Assembly: GCA_028571325.1 (NCBI GenBank)
Contig: CP116767.1
Span: 401,150-465,149 of the forward strand
Source: Wolbachia endosymbiont of Ctenocephalides felis wCfeF
GTDB taxonomy: Bacteria > Pseudomonadota > Alphaproteobacteria > Rickettsiales > Anaplasmataceae
Reading direction: 5' to 3'
Length of the DNA stretch: 64,000 nt
In this document: positions 38,064-48,728 of the stretch, one piece after another
Layout of the letters: each line of letters starts with the position of its first letter
How positions within the stretch are numbered: position 1 is the stretch's first letter
Made by a program: the position numbers and the translations under genes
The notes under the pieces: generated by a model
Seen by the model: only the letters and a program-made list of their open reading frames with translations
Told to the model about the DNA's origin: nothing
The model's database searches: none

Positions 38064-39311
38064 ATGAGGAGTATTTTATACTTTACATTGTTATTTGTCG
38101 TGTTTGGCTCGTCGAACCTGTTTGCTGTGGAGCAAGTTGAAAGAAAAAAAACTGATGCAGGTGAATCGGTTAGTTCTGTGCATGAAAATGTAGGTATAAG
38201 GAAAAATCTAAAACAAGATGCACCGGAAAGCACCGCTCAAGGGACTGAGCCGGGGTCTTCCAAAAGCGACCCTACGGACGTTGATAAGTTAAATGTTGAA
38301 AAAGCACAGGGTACCAAGACTGAAGGAGCGATCAATAAAAAAGAACCACAACACGATGAAAGCAAAGCTCCTGCAGTTGAAAAAACTATTGGCAGAGGTG
38401 AGAAGAGTAATAAAGATTTTGGCAATAACCTACCAGAAAAAAGTAAAGATGAAGTTACTCCAAGTTTGCCAAGTGTGACTGATAAGGAAGTGAACGAAAA
38501 TTTAGTTTTGCCTCCAAGCGCTGGTCTAAATGAAGATGTAGCCGATCTGCAAAAAGATCTACAAGTTGATAAAAAGGTTGATATTGAGGAGAATAAGCCT
38601 TCAGAAAATAATACAGACAAATTATTAGGAGAGAAAAAAGGAAAAGAGGAAGATCAAGCTGAAAAAGAAGAAGTGAAAAAATTAGCTGAGGACCACAGTA
38701 GAAAAAATCGAATAAAACCTATCACTAGAAGAGACGAAGAAAACAAGCAAGAGGAAGAGAAAAATTTACAAAGATGGACAAAGTTAGACAGAGAAGCAAT
38801 AAAGGAATGGTATCAAAAGAACGCACAAAGCAAGTCAGTATATAAGCGACAATATGATAAGCTTAATGAGCATCTTCCAACAACCGTATTTATTGATGAC
38901 TATAGCAAGCAGCTTTTTTACTGTATTAAAAAGAACAATTTAGTTTGCCTGAGGGGGATAATAAGTAAGCTGGAAAAGCTTGGATTAATAACTCAAGAGG
39001 TGCTGAAGCTTAGAAATAAGCTTGGAGATACCCCTCTAATTTATGCCGTTAAGCAAGGTGAGGTAGATATAGTACGCTTTCTCTTATTACAAGGTGCTGA
39101 TCCTAAAGCAGTTAATAATGGTCTTCAATCTCCTATTGATATAGCAATCGAAAGAGGACGAGTTGATATGATAAATGCAATTACTGAAATGATACCATAT
39201 CTTTTGGAGCATAAGAGAATAGACAACAAAGAAAGCCTGGAAATGTATGATTGGGCTGTGAAAACAAAAGAAGATAACGAATTGCAGTGCAATGAAGATC
39301 AAGAAAGATGA
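38064..39311 (+). CDS. Exported ankyrin-repeat protein
   Basis: The start is placed at the ATG of MRSILYFTLLFVVFGSSNLFA, a clear signal peptide; an upstream GTG at 38049 is possible. A disordered Lys/Glu-rich segment of about 220 residues follows, then a C-terminal ankyrin-like domain (LGDTPLIYAVKQGEVDIVRFLLLQGADPKA). The stop overlaps the start of the pentapeptide gene by 4 bp. Both genes encode signal peptides, so the pair is probably secreted together. The partner is unknown. Confidence 0.82.
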   Translation: MRSILYFTLLFVVFGSSNLFAVEQVERKKTDAGESVSSVHENVGIRKNLKQDAPESTAQGTEPGSSKSDPTDVDKLNVEKAQGTKTEGAINKKEPQHDESKAPAVEKTIGRGEKSNKDFGNNLPEKSKDEVTPSLPSVTDKEVNENLVLPPSAGLNEDVADLQKDLQVDKKVDIEENKPSENNTDKLLGEKKGKEEDQAEKEEVKKLAEDHSRKNRIKPITRRDEENKQEEEKNLQRWTKLDREAIKEWYQKNAQSKSVYKRQYDKLNEHLPTTVFIDDYSKQLFYCIKKNNLVCLRGIISKLEKLGLITQEVLKLRNKLGDTPLIYAVKQGEVDIVRFLLLQGADPKAVNNGLQSPIDIAIERGRVDMINAITEMIPYLLEHKRIDNKESLEMYDWAVKTKEDNELQCNEDQER

Positions 39312-41104
39312 TTAGATTTTTGATATTAATCTTAATTGGTCATTTGTGTTACGGAAGTGGAGTAAATGATAAGAAGAATCCGGTCAGTGATTTTTTGGAT
39401 ACCCTGCATAAGACAAAGTATGTGTCTTACAGTAAAAAAGACTTTGCTGAATTTCTAGTACAGTGCCACAAAGAAGGCGTGCCAGAAGACTTTGGAAAAG
39501 GTTTTGGTCCTGGCTTAAATGGAGCTAATTTTAGTCGATTATACCTCAATGGATCTATTTTTAATGGAGTCAGTCTAATTGGTGCTGATTTTTCTAATAC
39601 TGACTTGTCAGGTGTATCCTTTATTAACGCTGATTTGCGTGGGGCCAACTTTTCCAATGCTAATTTGCAAGGTATAAGAATAGAAGGTACAAATCTGAGT
39701 TTTGCAAAATTTATTTCTGCAAATTTAACAGATATTATATTTGATCAGTCTGATATTAGTTATGCTGAGTTTATCAGCTCTGATCTTAAGAGGGCAAAAA
39801 TGCATAATATAACTGGTTTACGTACTAATTTTTCAAATGTGAAAATGAATCTTTCTAGCTTACTAAATTCGAATGTTAGTTATATAAATTTTAGCGATAG
39901 TGAAGTAAACGATACTGTTATGCAGAAAAGCAATCTTAGTAATGCAAATTTTTTTGGAGTGGATTCATATAAACTAAAAATACAATTTTCTTCGTTGGAG
40001 AACGCTAATATATATGGTGCAGAAATAAGAGAGTCAGACTTCACAGGCAGCAATCTTTCTAATGCCTGCCTTAATTCTTCTGCTATAATTGAAAGTAACT
40101 TTAATAGAACTAATTTAAGTAACACGCAAATTTCCTATGTAAGTGGTGATAATTCAAGTTTTGTTCAATCTATACTGCATGGTTCCAAGGTAAAACATTC
40201 GTATGCTTCTAAAGTCAGTTTTCAAGATGCCGACTTATCCGATATTGATTTCAGTTTTAGCGAGCTGCATCAAGTTGATGTTTCTGATTCTGACATTCGT
40301 CACGGAAAGTTTCATGATACTAAAGTTACAAATTCTAACATGAGCGGTTCGTTTTTCGACCATTCACTATTTACCTCTGCAAAGATAGAAGGAACAGATC
40401 TTTCTGCTGCTTCAATGTACAAGGTCAAAATACAAGACTCTCAAGTTTATAATAGCAAACTCTCTTACCATAGCATCGACTCTAGTGAGGTGGAGAGCTC
40501 AACATTCTTTAATTTAATAGCAGATAACTCAAGCTGGTCTAATCTAAAAGTAACTAATTCGAATTTTATTGAAAGCGATTTCAGATCTTCCTTACTTCAT
40601 GATAATACCTTTAAAAAAACAGGCTTTTTTCTCAGCAATTTCAATAATTCAATGATTGGTAATACATCTTTTGGCTCTTCGAGCTTATATGAAGGCTCGG
40701 TTGTTGATGCTCGTTTAACAGATTGCAAGTTTGATCATTCAATTCTGATTGGCAATGAAGGACAGGAAAGACTCACAGGCCTAGAGGGTGCTATAACCTC
40801 AATTGAAGATTTGCAAGAAAAGATATCACAGGGTGAAAAATTTGATGTGAATTATGCTTATTTTGAATTTAAGGATATGAACCTAGAGAATGCCGATTTC
40901 TCTAATTCGATATTGAGCAGAGCAAAGTTTATAAATGTTAATTTAAATAAGGCGAATCTTAAAAAAGCTGATTTGCGTCATGTTGTTTTTGACAATTCTT
41001 CCCTTATTGATACCAACTTATCAGATTCTAATTTAGATAATTCTAGTTTTTTAAAATCTGATTTGAAGAGCGCCATATTGGAAAATTCAAAGTCTAATAA
41101 ATGA
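39308..41104 (+). CDS. Exported pentapeptide-repeat protein
   Basis: Of 598 residues, nearly all after a signal peptide (MIRFLILILIGHLCYGSG) are A(D/N)LXX-type pentapeptides, such as GADFSNTDLSGVSF, INADLRGANFSNANL and NADFSNSILSRAKF. They form a right-handed beta-helix. The middle repeats are Ser/Asp-rich and irregular, and the ends are canonical. Some family members mimic DNA; most have no known role. It is coupled to the ankyrin gene by an ATGA overlap. Confidence 0.9.
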   Translation: MIRFLILILIGHLCYGSGVNDKKNPVSDFLDTLHKTKYVSYSKKDFAEFLVQCHKEGVPEDFGKGFGPGLNGANFSRLYLNGSIFNGVSLIGADFSNTDLSGVSFINADLRGANFSNANLQGIRIEGTNLSFAKFISANLTDIIFDQSDISYAEFISSDLKRAKMHNITGLRTNFSNVKMNLSSLLNSNVSYINFSDSEVNDTVMQKSNLSNANFFGVDSYKLKIQFSSLENANIYGAEIRESDFTGSNLSNACLNSSAIIESNFNRTNLSNTQISYVSGDNSSFVQSILHGSKVKHSYASKVSFQDADLSDIDFSFSELHQVDVSDSDIRHGKFHDTKVTNSNMSGSFFDHSLFTSAKIEGTDLSAASMYKVKIQDSQVYNSKLSYHSIDSSEVESSTFFNLIADNSSWSNLKVTNSNFIESDFRSSLLHDNTFKKTGFFLSNFNNSMIGNTSFGSSSLYEGSVVDARLTDCKFDHSILIGNEGQERLTGLEGAITSIEDLQEKISQGEKFDVNYAYFEFKDMNLENADFSNSILSRAKFINVNLNKANLKKADLRHVVFDNSSLIDTNLSDSNLDNSSFLKSDLKSAILENSKSNK

Positions 41105-41146
41105 GAAACTCTTTGATATGCTTGTTGAATTACTTAGAAAAGAAAA

Positions 41147-41737
41147 ATGACCATAAAAAGTGAGGGTGTACTATTGGTTTTATCTTCTCCTTCTGGAGCT
41201 GGCAAAACTACCATATTAGAGAGATTACTTGAGCGATCGACTGACCTAGTTAGATCGGTTTCTATGACCACGCGTAAACCTCGCCCCGGTGAAATAAATG
41301 GCAAAGACTATTTTTTTGTTACCGAGGAAAAGTTTCACGGGTTATGCGAAGCCGGTCAAATGCTTGAGTACGCCAAAGTTTTTGAGAATTTTTATGGCAT
41401 ACCGAGAAATTTTATAGAACAGAACTTAAGCAGTGGAATAAGCGTCTTACTGAGTATAGATTGGCAAGGAGCATTTCATTTATTTAAGCTTATGAGGAAA
41501 AAAGTTGTAAGTGTTTTTATACTTCCCCCTTCAATGGAAGAGCTTAGGTTACGTCTGCAAAAGCGTAACACTGACAGTGCAAGTGAAATAGAACGCAGAT
41601 TAGCCGAAGCCCAAAAGGAGATAAGCAAAAGCGATAAATATGATTATGTAATAACCAATGATGATATTGATAAAAGTGTAGAAGAGATAAGTTCCATATT
41701 AAACAAAGAAAGGCTTAAAAGATCACAGGAAAAGTAG
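41147..41737 (+). CDS. gmk: Guanylate kinase
   Basis: Phosphorylates GMP to GDP. The P-loop is SSPSGAGKTT (about 13-22), with the GMP-binding SMTTRKPRPGEINGKDYFF. The 196-residue length is normal. With guaA in the same window it covers consecutive steps of guanine nucleotide synthesis, though the genes are far apart. Confidence 0.97.
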   Translation: MTIKSEGVLLVLSSPSGAGKTTILERLLERSTDLVRSVSMTTRKPRPGEINGKDYFFVTEEKFHGLCEAGQMLEYAKVFENFYGIPRNFIEQNLSSGISVLLSIDWQGAFHLFKLMRKKVVSVFILPPSMEELRLRLQKRNTDSASEIERRLAEAQKEISKSDKYDYVITNDDIDKSVEEISSILNKERLKRSQEK

Positions 41738-41977
41738 GTCTATTGATTGACCCTACCCACAACATTTGTTTTGCTGCAGCGGAATGGTAAAATGAGATAG
41801 ACAAGATGCTCTAAAAAGGTGATCATAGAGTAAAAGTGAGTTTACAATAAAGGGTGTCATCCCAGTGTCATCTACTTGCATAACATTGTCTGCTATGTAA
41901 ATTGCTCCTAAATTAAAACATTTGTGCAGTAACATGTTGGAATGACACAAGATTTGCGTTCATAAATTAAGTTGATT

Positions 41978-43090
41978 ATGCTAAAAGAATTTGAAATTGA
42001 ACCTCTGCTAAAAGATAAATCTCCACATCAAACCAAAGCTGTGGTTGCAATGTCTGGTGGAGTTGATAGCTCTGTTGCAGCAGTATTGCTACATCATCTT
42101 GGGTACCAAGTAATTGGTGTGACTCTTCAGCTATATGGTAGTGATGGTAATGCTAACGCGAGAAAGGGTGCATGTTGTGCCGGACAGGATATTTATGATG
42201 CCAAGCGCGTAGCTGAGAGTACTGGCTTTCCTCATTATATCTTAAACTACGAAGAAATATTCAAAAAGGAAGTGATAGAGGATTTTGCGAATACCTATAT
42301 GCGTGGGGAAACTCCTATACCATGCGTAAAATGTAATCAAACGGTAAAGTTCCGTGATCTACTGCAAGTTGCTAAAAATCTTAGTGCAGATGTGCTAGTT
42401 ACAGGGCATTACGTAAGAAGGTTGGAAAAGGATGGTGAGGTAAAATTGTGCACAGGTATCGATAAAAGTAAAGATCAAAGTTATTTTCTGTTTGCCACAA
42501 CAAAGGAGCAGTTGAAGCTTTTGAGGTTTCCACTTGGCAAGTTCTATAAAAGTGATGTAAGAAAATTAGCAAAGCATTTTGGTTTGCAAATCTCTGAAAA
42601 GCCAGACAGTCAAGATATATGCTTCGTTTCTGAAAGCTATAGTGAAACAATAGCTAAGTTAGCTCCACAGTCTGTGCAGAAAGGCAAAATTGTAGATGTA
42701 AATGGAAAAGTGCTGGGCGAGCATAATGGCATAGTAAATTTCACAGTGGGGCAAAGAAAAGGTCTGGGCATTGCACACAGCAAACCTCTCTATGTGATAA
42801 AAATTAGCACAGAAAATAATGAGGTTATAGTAGGTCCAATCAGCGCACTAATGCAAAGGAAAGTGTTGGTCAAGGAGCTGAATTGGCTAGAGCAACCAAA
42901 GGAAGGCATGGAAGTCACTGTGAAGCTCCGGTCATCACACACGGGGAGCTTAGCGACAATATACCCAGCCGCAGAACAAAATAAAGCTTGTGTTATTTTA
43001 AACAATGATTATTTTGGCATCAGCCCCGGCCAAGCCTGCGTAGCATACAAAGATGACCAAGTTGTCGGCGGTGGGTGGATATGTTCTTAA
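41978..43090 (+). CDS. mnmA: tRNA-specific 2-thiouridylase MnmA
   Basis: Adds sulfur to U34 of tRNAs for Lys, Glu and Gln. The PP-loop is [10 protein letters not shown], with catalytic Cys residues in TPIPCVKCN and DICFVSE, and the C-terminal GGGWI. The chosen start is MLKEFEIE (41978). A Met two codons upstream is possible. The 240-bp gap before it holds only a partial WPE-like palindrome (near 41853-41890). Confidence 0.96.
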   Translation: MLKEFEIEPLLKDKSPHQTKAVVAMSGGVDSSVAAVLLHHLGYQVIGVTLQLYGSDGNANARKGACCAGQDIYDAKRVAESTGFPHYILNYEEIFKKEVIEDFANTYMRGETPIPCVKCNQTVKFRDLLQVAKNLSADVLVTGHYVRRLEKDGEVKLCTGIDKSKDQSYFLFATTKEQLKLLRFPLGKFYKSDVRKLAKHFGLQISEKPDSQDICFVSESYSETIAKLAPQSVQKGKIVDVNGKVLGEHNGIVNFTVGQRKGLGIAHSKPLYVIKISTENNEVIVGPISALMQRKVLVKELNWLEQPKEGMEVTVKLRSSHTGSLATIYPAAEQNKACVILNNDYFGISPGQACVAYKDDQVVGGGWICS

Positions 43091-43107
43091 CTAAACGGAG
43101 TAAGGTA

Positions 43108-44868
43108 TCATAAACATATCTTATACCCATGGGCTCTTTTATTTGCCTCTTGAACCAGGCTTAAGAGAACTTGCTTCATAGAATCAGAAGGACCACCTGA
43201 TGCTTTTGCAAAACTTGCAGGTACATCGCCATTTTTCTCAAGACTCTTGGCTATGATACCTGCAACGCTTTGTCCTTCGAGGAGACAGTTTTTGCCTAAG
43301 CTTTTCTTCTCTTCATCTTCTAACTGAGAGAATCTTGTTTTACTCTCCTCATCAATCTCTACTTTTATTCCCCTATTTTCTGTTTTTCCATCCTCAGTTT
43401 CTGTACTGCTGGGGTATAAATGGATACTGATCTTCCCCACCTTAGTAATAAAAGACATTTCAATGCTACCTTGTAAGACATCTGTATAGTTTCTTTTTTC
43501 ATCTTTGTCTTCTTCAAATCTTACTATACTTTCTCCAATATGAAATATATAGTATTTAAAATTTAACTCTTCTATTTTGAAATCATTTACAGCTTTTTTT
43601 AGACCGTTTACAGCTTTTGCAACCTCAATAGTGCTATCTTGCGGATATTTTGTATAAAAATAACAGTTGTCTACATCCACTATTAGATCGTTTTTTTGAA
43701 CCTGTGTATCCTTATTTACTATACCCTCATATGCTGCACTTTTGAGGACACCATAGATTTGTTCACGCTTTTCGTTAAACTTATCCATAGACTCCCACAC
43801 CATTCTACACAATCTACCATGGCCGTCTTCATTATTGTACATATCCAACTCTACTTTCCCACCTTTGAAAAACAACTTACGAACGACACTGACTACAGCT
43901 TTTATGTTATTCTCGTCATCCAACTCACCTTCGCTTGGACACTCCTCCATACGATAGTCTCTCTTGCGAAGTCCAGATGTTAATTCTACAGTACCTGCCA
44001 AAGCATCCTCTATTTTCTTCAATACTAAATCCAACACAGTAGGTTTATTATCATAGGATAAATTTAACCTTATCCCTTCTGACAAATATGTTTCCAATAA
44101 GGATTCTACTCCTATACAACATGATTGGATATTTCCGTCGCACAAACCCTCCAGTTCCCCATAAAACTCACCTATCAGCTTCTTTTCTTTTGCAGTTAAT
44201 GGTATTTCTGCTAACGGTGGGCCTTCTTCTAAAAGAAAAGAATCAACTGAGCTGTTGCTCGAGTCTCCCTCTGAGTCGGAATCACTTGGATCGGTATCAG
44301 TATTACTTTCGTTTGACCGGTCGCTCATTGAATCGTCATTTGGCAGCGAACCCCAACCACTATAATTAGAACCAGTATCTGTTGACGGGCTCCACCCTTC
44401 AGAATTAGGACTAGCTAGCCCCTCGCCATCTTCGTCTGACCAACGAGTTTCTTGATTAACGCGCCATGAACCCCATCTATCACTCTCCTTAGTTTCTGTA
44501 CTACACACATTTGTGCTACCTGGTTCCTGATCACAACTTTTGTCTGTGTAGTTATCGGTCTCTGATCGCCCTGAACAAGTACTACCAAAAGTTTGTTGGT
44601 TATCACTGACATTTAACCAATCCCTATCTATACAAGGTCTTTTTTGTGGGTTACTACCCCCATCTGTAATGTCACTTTCCAGTTTTACTTTTAACCGAGG
44701 GTTCCATTGACTACCATTCCCTTCTGCCTGATTCTTATTAGAAGCTTTTTTATCATCAACTCCATCTGACAAATTATCAGGCACTTTAGGACGCAATTTC
44801 TCGAGAGGATCCTGAAAACCGAAAGCATTGTTTATACGTGGTTGCTTATTTTTTACCTCAATATTCAT
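43108..44868 (-). CDS. Hypothetical protein with Trp/Ser/Asp-rich disordered half
   Basis: The first 200 or so of 586 residues are disordered and rich in Ser, Asp, Asn and Gly. Trp is spaced within them (SQWNP, DRWGSWR, TRWSDED, EGWSPS, SGWGSL). An acidic Ser run precedes a folded-looking C-terminal half that begins PLTAKEKKLIGEFYGELEG. There is no signal peptide or membrane segment. No family is recognised. The N-terminal composition suggests protein-protein contacts, perhaps with host proteins; this is inference. Confidence 0.65.
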   Translation of the reverse strand: MNIEVKNKQPRINNAFGFQDPLEKLRPKVPDNLSDGVDDKKASNKNQAEGNGSQWNPRLKVKLESDITDGGSNPQKRPCIDRDWLNVSDNQQTFGSTCSGRSETDNYTDKSCDQEPGSTNVCSTETKESDRWGSWRVNQETRWSDEDGEGLASPNSEGWSPSTDTGSNYSGWGSLPNDDSMSDRSNESNTDTDPSDSDSEGDSSNSSVDSFLLEEGPPLAEIPLTAKEKKLIGEFYGELEGLCDGNIQSCCIGVESLLETYLSEGIRLNLSYDNKPTVLDLVLKKIEDALAGTVELTSGLRKRDYRMEECPSEGELDDENNIKAVVSVVRKLFFKGGKVELDMYNNEDGHGRLCRMVWESMDKFNEKREQIYGVLKSAAYEGIVNKDTQVQKNDLIVDVDNCYFYTKYPQDSTIEVAKAVNGLKKAVNDFKIEELNFKYYIFHIGESIVRFEEDKDEKRNYTDVLQGSIEMSFITKVGKISIHLYPSSTETEDGKTENRGIKVEIDEESKTRFSQLEDEEKKSLGKNCLLEGQSVAGIIAKSLEKNGDVPASFAKASGGPSDSMKQVLLSLVQEANKRAHGYKICL

Positions 44869-45086
44869 ATTATATAACTATACTCACTAATTCCTGAGTA
44901 GTTACCATAATCTATAAACAAGTCAATAGAAATTTAACAGTTCTCTACCACTGGTGCTCATTTTTCTGTGTAGTTTTACGCCTTCTTGTCAGCTTGGTCC
45001 TAATCCAAATCAGGGTATGGCAGAAAAACTTGCTAAAGCAGGTAGTGAAATTTTATAAGGTGAAGATTTTTACAGTAGCCGCTGAC

Positions 45087-46490
45087 TTAATATCCAGTCA
45101 GTATCCTTTCCACCAACTCTTTTACCGTTGGTACGTAGCCATTCTCATAAAACGGATCCTGCTTGAATTTATACACGTTGTGTCCGGAAAACATGAGTTC
45201 ATTCTCAATATCACCATCGTGTATAATGTTTTGTAGTGTCTTTTGTATACAGAAACTCCGTGGATCCGGCTTTCGTCCTGTTGAATGATCACCATGATCT
45301 TTCCAATTGCTAAACAGACAATGGCTCAAACATCCCATGCAATTGATCTGATCTTGCCTTATCTCCACAAATTTGTCTGGTGTCACAAAAATCACAGTTG
45401 TATCTGGAGTTTTCATTGCTTCTGTATATCCTGCCCTAGTCCACGTGTCTGCAAGTTCTTTATCTTTTGCAGCGAGGTAAATTTTTCTACCTCTGCTACC
45501 CATTGCAAATTCACTATTGAATTCTTCGCTGGCACTCTCTGAAAATTTTATTTGACGTGAGTTCCGTTCCTGTAACTCGCGTATGAAGTTATTTTGCACT
45601 GCAGATGAGTAAAATCCTGTTGGACTGAATTTATTCAAAAATACGTCACCTTCTTCTAAAGTGAGTAGCTTCTTTTTCCACTCCGTAGAAATTGGGCTTT
45701 CCTTTGTCAAAAGTGGACGAGTGCCAAACTGAAAAGCTATTGGTCCAATTTGTAGATTATCAAACCAGTGTTCCCAGTCTTTCAAATGCCACACTCCCCC
45801 CGCCATAACAATTGGCGTTTCCGAAAGACCGATCTCGTTCATGAAAGATCTAAGTTCTACAACCCTCTCAAATGGAGCTTGCGGAAGTTCTGGGTCCTCG
45901 CTATTACTGAGTCCGTTATGTCCTCCAGCAAGCCATGGATCTTCATACACTACTCCACCAAGCAAAAAAGAAGATACTTTCTGGTAAGCGCGCTTCCATA
46001 ATGCTTTAAAAGCGCGTACTGATGAAATAATAGGGTAATAATAAACCTGATATTTGGCTGCAATTTCTCCGAGCCTGTAAGGCATGCCAGCACCGCAGGT
46101 AATACCATGAACTAAGCCTTTTGCCTTTCCTAATATACCATGGAGTACACGTTCTGCTGCTCCCATCTCCCAAAGCACATTCATATGTACTCTTCCATGA
46201 CCTTTTGATATTTCATTCGCTATTCTTGCCTGACTAACTCCAGCCTTGATACTATACTCAATCAATTCCTCATGTTTTTCATTTCTTGTTTTGCCTTTAT
46301 AAATCAGTGGTACTAACTCGCCGTTATCATCAATAAGCTTAGCATTTGCACCAGAAAATGTACCCACAGCATCTGCTGCAGCAAATGCTCCACTTGATCT
46401 TCCATCACTAATCGCAATGCCTTTGCCGCCTTCGATGATTGGCCACACTTCCTTTCCTGAAATCATTATTTTTTTTATCTTATTTTTCAA
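45087..46490 (-). CDS. Nitronate monooxygenase-like flavoprotein
   Basis: This 467-residue TIM-barrel protein resembles the NMO/2-nitropropane dioxygenase group: LVHGITCGAGMPYRLGEIAA, the flavin-loop GGHNGLSN, then IVMAGGVWHLKDWEHW and FQFGTRPLLTKESP. The C-terminal third, with CMGCLSHC, is not part of the minimal family and might bind metal. Substrate is unknown. It is divergent from coaE across a 148-bp gap. Confidence 0.8.
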   Translation of the reverse strand: MKNKIKKIMISGKEVWPIIEGGKGIAISDGRSSGAFAAADAVGTFSGANAKLIDDNGELVPLIYKGKTRNEKHEELIEYSIKAGVSQARIANEISKGHGRVHMNVLWEMGAAERVLHGILGKAKGLVHGITCGAGMPYRLGEIAAKYQVYYYPIISSVRAFKALWKRAYQKVSSFLLGGVVYEDPWLAGGHNGLSNSEDPELPQAPFERVVELRSFMNEIGLSETPIVMAGGVWHLKDWEHWFDNLQIGPIAFQFGTRPLLTKESPISTEWKKKLLTLEEGDVFLNKFSPTGFYSSAVQNNFIRELQERNSRQIKFSESASEEFNSEFAMGSRGRKIYLAAKDKELADTWTRAGYTEAMKTPDTTVIFVTPDKFVEIRQDQINCMGCLSHCLFSNWKDHGDHSTGRKPDPRSFCIQKTLQNIIHDGDIENELMFSGHNVYKFKQDPFYENGYVPTVKELVERILTGY

Positions 46491-46638
46491 AACTTCCTCA
46501 TAATCTTTTATTCTATTTTACTTAATTACTAAAAAAATAATAGCTGTTTATTTTCTCTTGACATCGTCAGAACCTCCATAGCCAAAATTGAATTTTAAAT
46601 AGACATGTAAACAAAGAGCAGCTACTATAGATGTAGTT

Positions 46639-47241
46639 ATGTGTTTTTTGCTTATGATTATAGGTTTAGCAGGTGGAATTGGAGTAGGAAAGAGCTTTGT
46701 AGCCAATTGTTTTAAAGAGTTTGGTGCTGCTTTGTTTGACGCTGATTCTGTTGTACATCAGCTTTATAAAGTAGATAAGAACATAATGAGTTACGCAAAA
46801 GAAAATTTTCCCGGAGCAGTAGTAAATGGTGAAATAGACAAGGAGGTATTGTCTGAATATTTCTTAGTCCATGATGAAAATTGGATGCAATTTCAATCTT
46901 TAGTTCACTCTGCTGTGCGAAATGAGCTAGAAATTTTCATTGCTCAGGAAAAAAAGACCGATAGAAAACTTCTAGTTCTAGACATTCCACTCTTGCTGGA
47001 AACGAGATTTCGTTTATATTGCGACTTTATCATTTTCGTCCATGCAGATAGTGCTGTGCAAGCTCAAAGACTCAATGAACGTAATATAGATAAAGAAAAG
47101 CTGGATCGAATTTCCAATATCCAGCTACCCATTGCAGAAAAAAGGCTGATGAGTGACTTTACCATCGACAACAGTGCAAGTAAAGAACACGTCCTTTCTC
47201 AAATAAAAGATATAGTAGATTCGTTAAACCTCAGCAGTTGA
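46639..47241 (+). CDS. coaE: Dephospho-CoA kinase
   Basis: Last step of CoA synthesis. The P-loop is GLAGGIGVGKS, with FDADSVVHQLY and LDIPLLLET typical of the family. About 193-200 residues. The start may be the later Met (MIIGLAGG, about 46657). Its 3' end overlaps that of rnd by 18 bp on the opposite strand. Confidence 0.93.
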   Translation: MCFLLMIIGLAGGIGVGKSFVANCFKEFGAALFDADSVVHQLYKVDKNIMSYAKENFPGAVVNGEIDKEVLSEYFLVHDENWMQFQSLVHSAVRNELEIFIAQEKKTDRKLLVLDIPLLLETRFRLYCDFIIFVHADSAVQAQRLNERNIDKEKLDRISNIQLPIAEKRLMSDFTIDNSASKEHVLSQIKDIVDSLNLSS

Positions 47242-48423
47242 TTTCAACTTACAATTTGCCCTTACCAAATTACTTCGAATCTTGGTTGTATTATTTGTGG
47301 ATTTCACTAATGAAATTTCAAACCTTGAGCCTGCGTTTAAAAATGACTCAATTGACCTGCCAAAAAAGTCATACCTCCACCCTTTAAATAGCTTATCTGT
47401 CTGCCCAGATATTGACCCAGCCAATTCATCTTTTGACGAAACCAATTTTCTTGATATGCCGTTTTCCTTACATTCGCTCTCTAGAACAATCGAGAGTATA
47501 TCAAGCACAGATCTATCATAACTGCTTGACGGAGTATAATCTTGCTGCATAAAGTCTTTCTCATTCTCATTGAAAATATCTATAAATTCTAATAGATCTT
47601 CCTCTTTTATATTTTTCGTGTTCTTTCTGAGATCTTCTAAAATCTCGTCAACACGCTCCACGTTTTTTTCAATAAAGCCAGCTATTACAGCATTATTAAT
47701 TACTTTATTACGATTCACATTATAGCGCTGTGCTAAGGTCTCTTGCCACTCACTAACCGCTTTAACAGTTAATATCAATCTTGGATTTGCTTCGTAATTA
47801 AATTTAATCCTTCTCCATGCGTCTTTTGGACTACGCAAATACTTGTTTATATCAACCACTGCTTCCATCTCCTCCTGAAACCAGCCTATTCTACTCTTTT
47901 CTTCAAGTTTATTGCGCAATATCTGGTGTAGGTCATATAGATGCACCACATCGCTTATTGCATAGTCTAATTGGTCCTCAGAAAGTGGACGCTTTAACCA
48001 GTCTGAATTTTTAGCTTTAATTTTATCTAATACCACCCCTTGATATTGCTCCACCACTTTTGAGTAACCAATGAAGTCGTGATAATAATGACAAAACATA
48101 GCAGCAACTTGGGTATCAAAAATGGGGGTGGGAATACATTTGAATACGGTGAATAAAGATTCTATGTCCTGCCGGCAGCTATGAAACACCTTAATTATCT
48201 CGCGATTTAGCATTATTTTCTTAATAAGTGATAAATCAATTTCTGGCACTAGTGCATCTACAACAAAACTCTTACTTCCGTAAGAAATTTGAATTAACGA
48301 CAATTTTGGATAATAGGTTAAATTGTTTCTAAGAAACTCTGTGTCAACTGCTATAAATTTTGGCTTTTTTGCTGTCAACTCCTCACATATGTCTCCCAGA
48401 TCCGACGTTGTACTAATTAGCAT
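47224..48423 (-). CDS. rnd: Ribonuclease D
   Basis: 3'-5' exoribonuclease for tRNA maturation. The DEDD exonuclease residues are in VDTEFLR, HSCRQDIESL and LDYAISDVVHLY. An HRDC-like C-terminal region follows (NKYLRSPKDAWRRIK onward). The 399-residue length is normal. Confidence 0.95.
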   Translation of the reverse strand: MLISTTSDLGDICEELTAKKPKFIAVDTEFLRNNLTYYPKLSLIQISYGSKSFVVDALVPEIDLSLIKKIMLNREIIKVFHSCRQDIESLFTVFKCIPTPIFDTQVAAMFCHYYHDFIGYSKVVEQYQGVVLDKIKAKNSDWLKRPLSEDQLDYAISDVVHLYDLHQILRNKLEEKSRIGWFQEEMEAVVDINKYLRSPKDAWRRIKFNYEANPRLILTVKAVSEWQETLAQRYNVNRNKVINNAVIAGFIEKNVERVDEILEDLRKNTKNIKEEDLLEFIDIFNENEKDFMQQDYTPSSSYDRSVLDILSIVLESECKENGISRKLVSSKDELAGSISGQTDKLFKGWRYDFFGRSIESFLNAGSRFEISLVKSTNNTTKIRSNLVRANCKLKSTAEV

Positions 48424-48728
48424 ATATTTTTTACTCAGTAGCTATATTTTAACACTTATATTAAATTTTGCAATTAATAGATCTTTTGCATAATCAATTT
48501 ATGCAATCATACATACCTTTCACGAATAGCAGTTTAGACTTTTCAAAAAGTCAAAATTCCATATAATTTTAGCATGGCTGATATAGCTTATAGAAGAGGC
48601 TGCAAAAGATCCATTATACATGTACAGTTTTCTAAAGAAACGAGCAATCTTGCTTTTGTGTAGGCTTCTATTTAGATTTTATGTTATCCATACGATAAAG
48701 CTGAAGTTATCAACGTATAAAAAACATT
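48424..48728. other. Gene-free stretch between rnd and mutS
   Basis: About 305 bp of AT-rich DNA with divergent flanking genes. A short palindrome (GACTTTTCAAAAAGTC, near 48537-48552) is the only structure seen. I see no RNA gene, repeat copy or conserved frame here. It must hold the promoters of both neighbours. Confidence 0.5.

Noticed and set aside
44970..45059. Short plus-strand frame ending QGMAEKLAKAGSEIL
   Set aside because: It looks coding for about 23 residues, but no start, family or upstream part was found, so it is too short to annotate.
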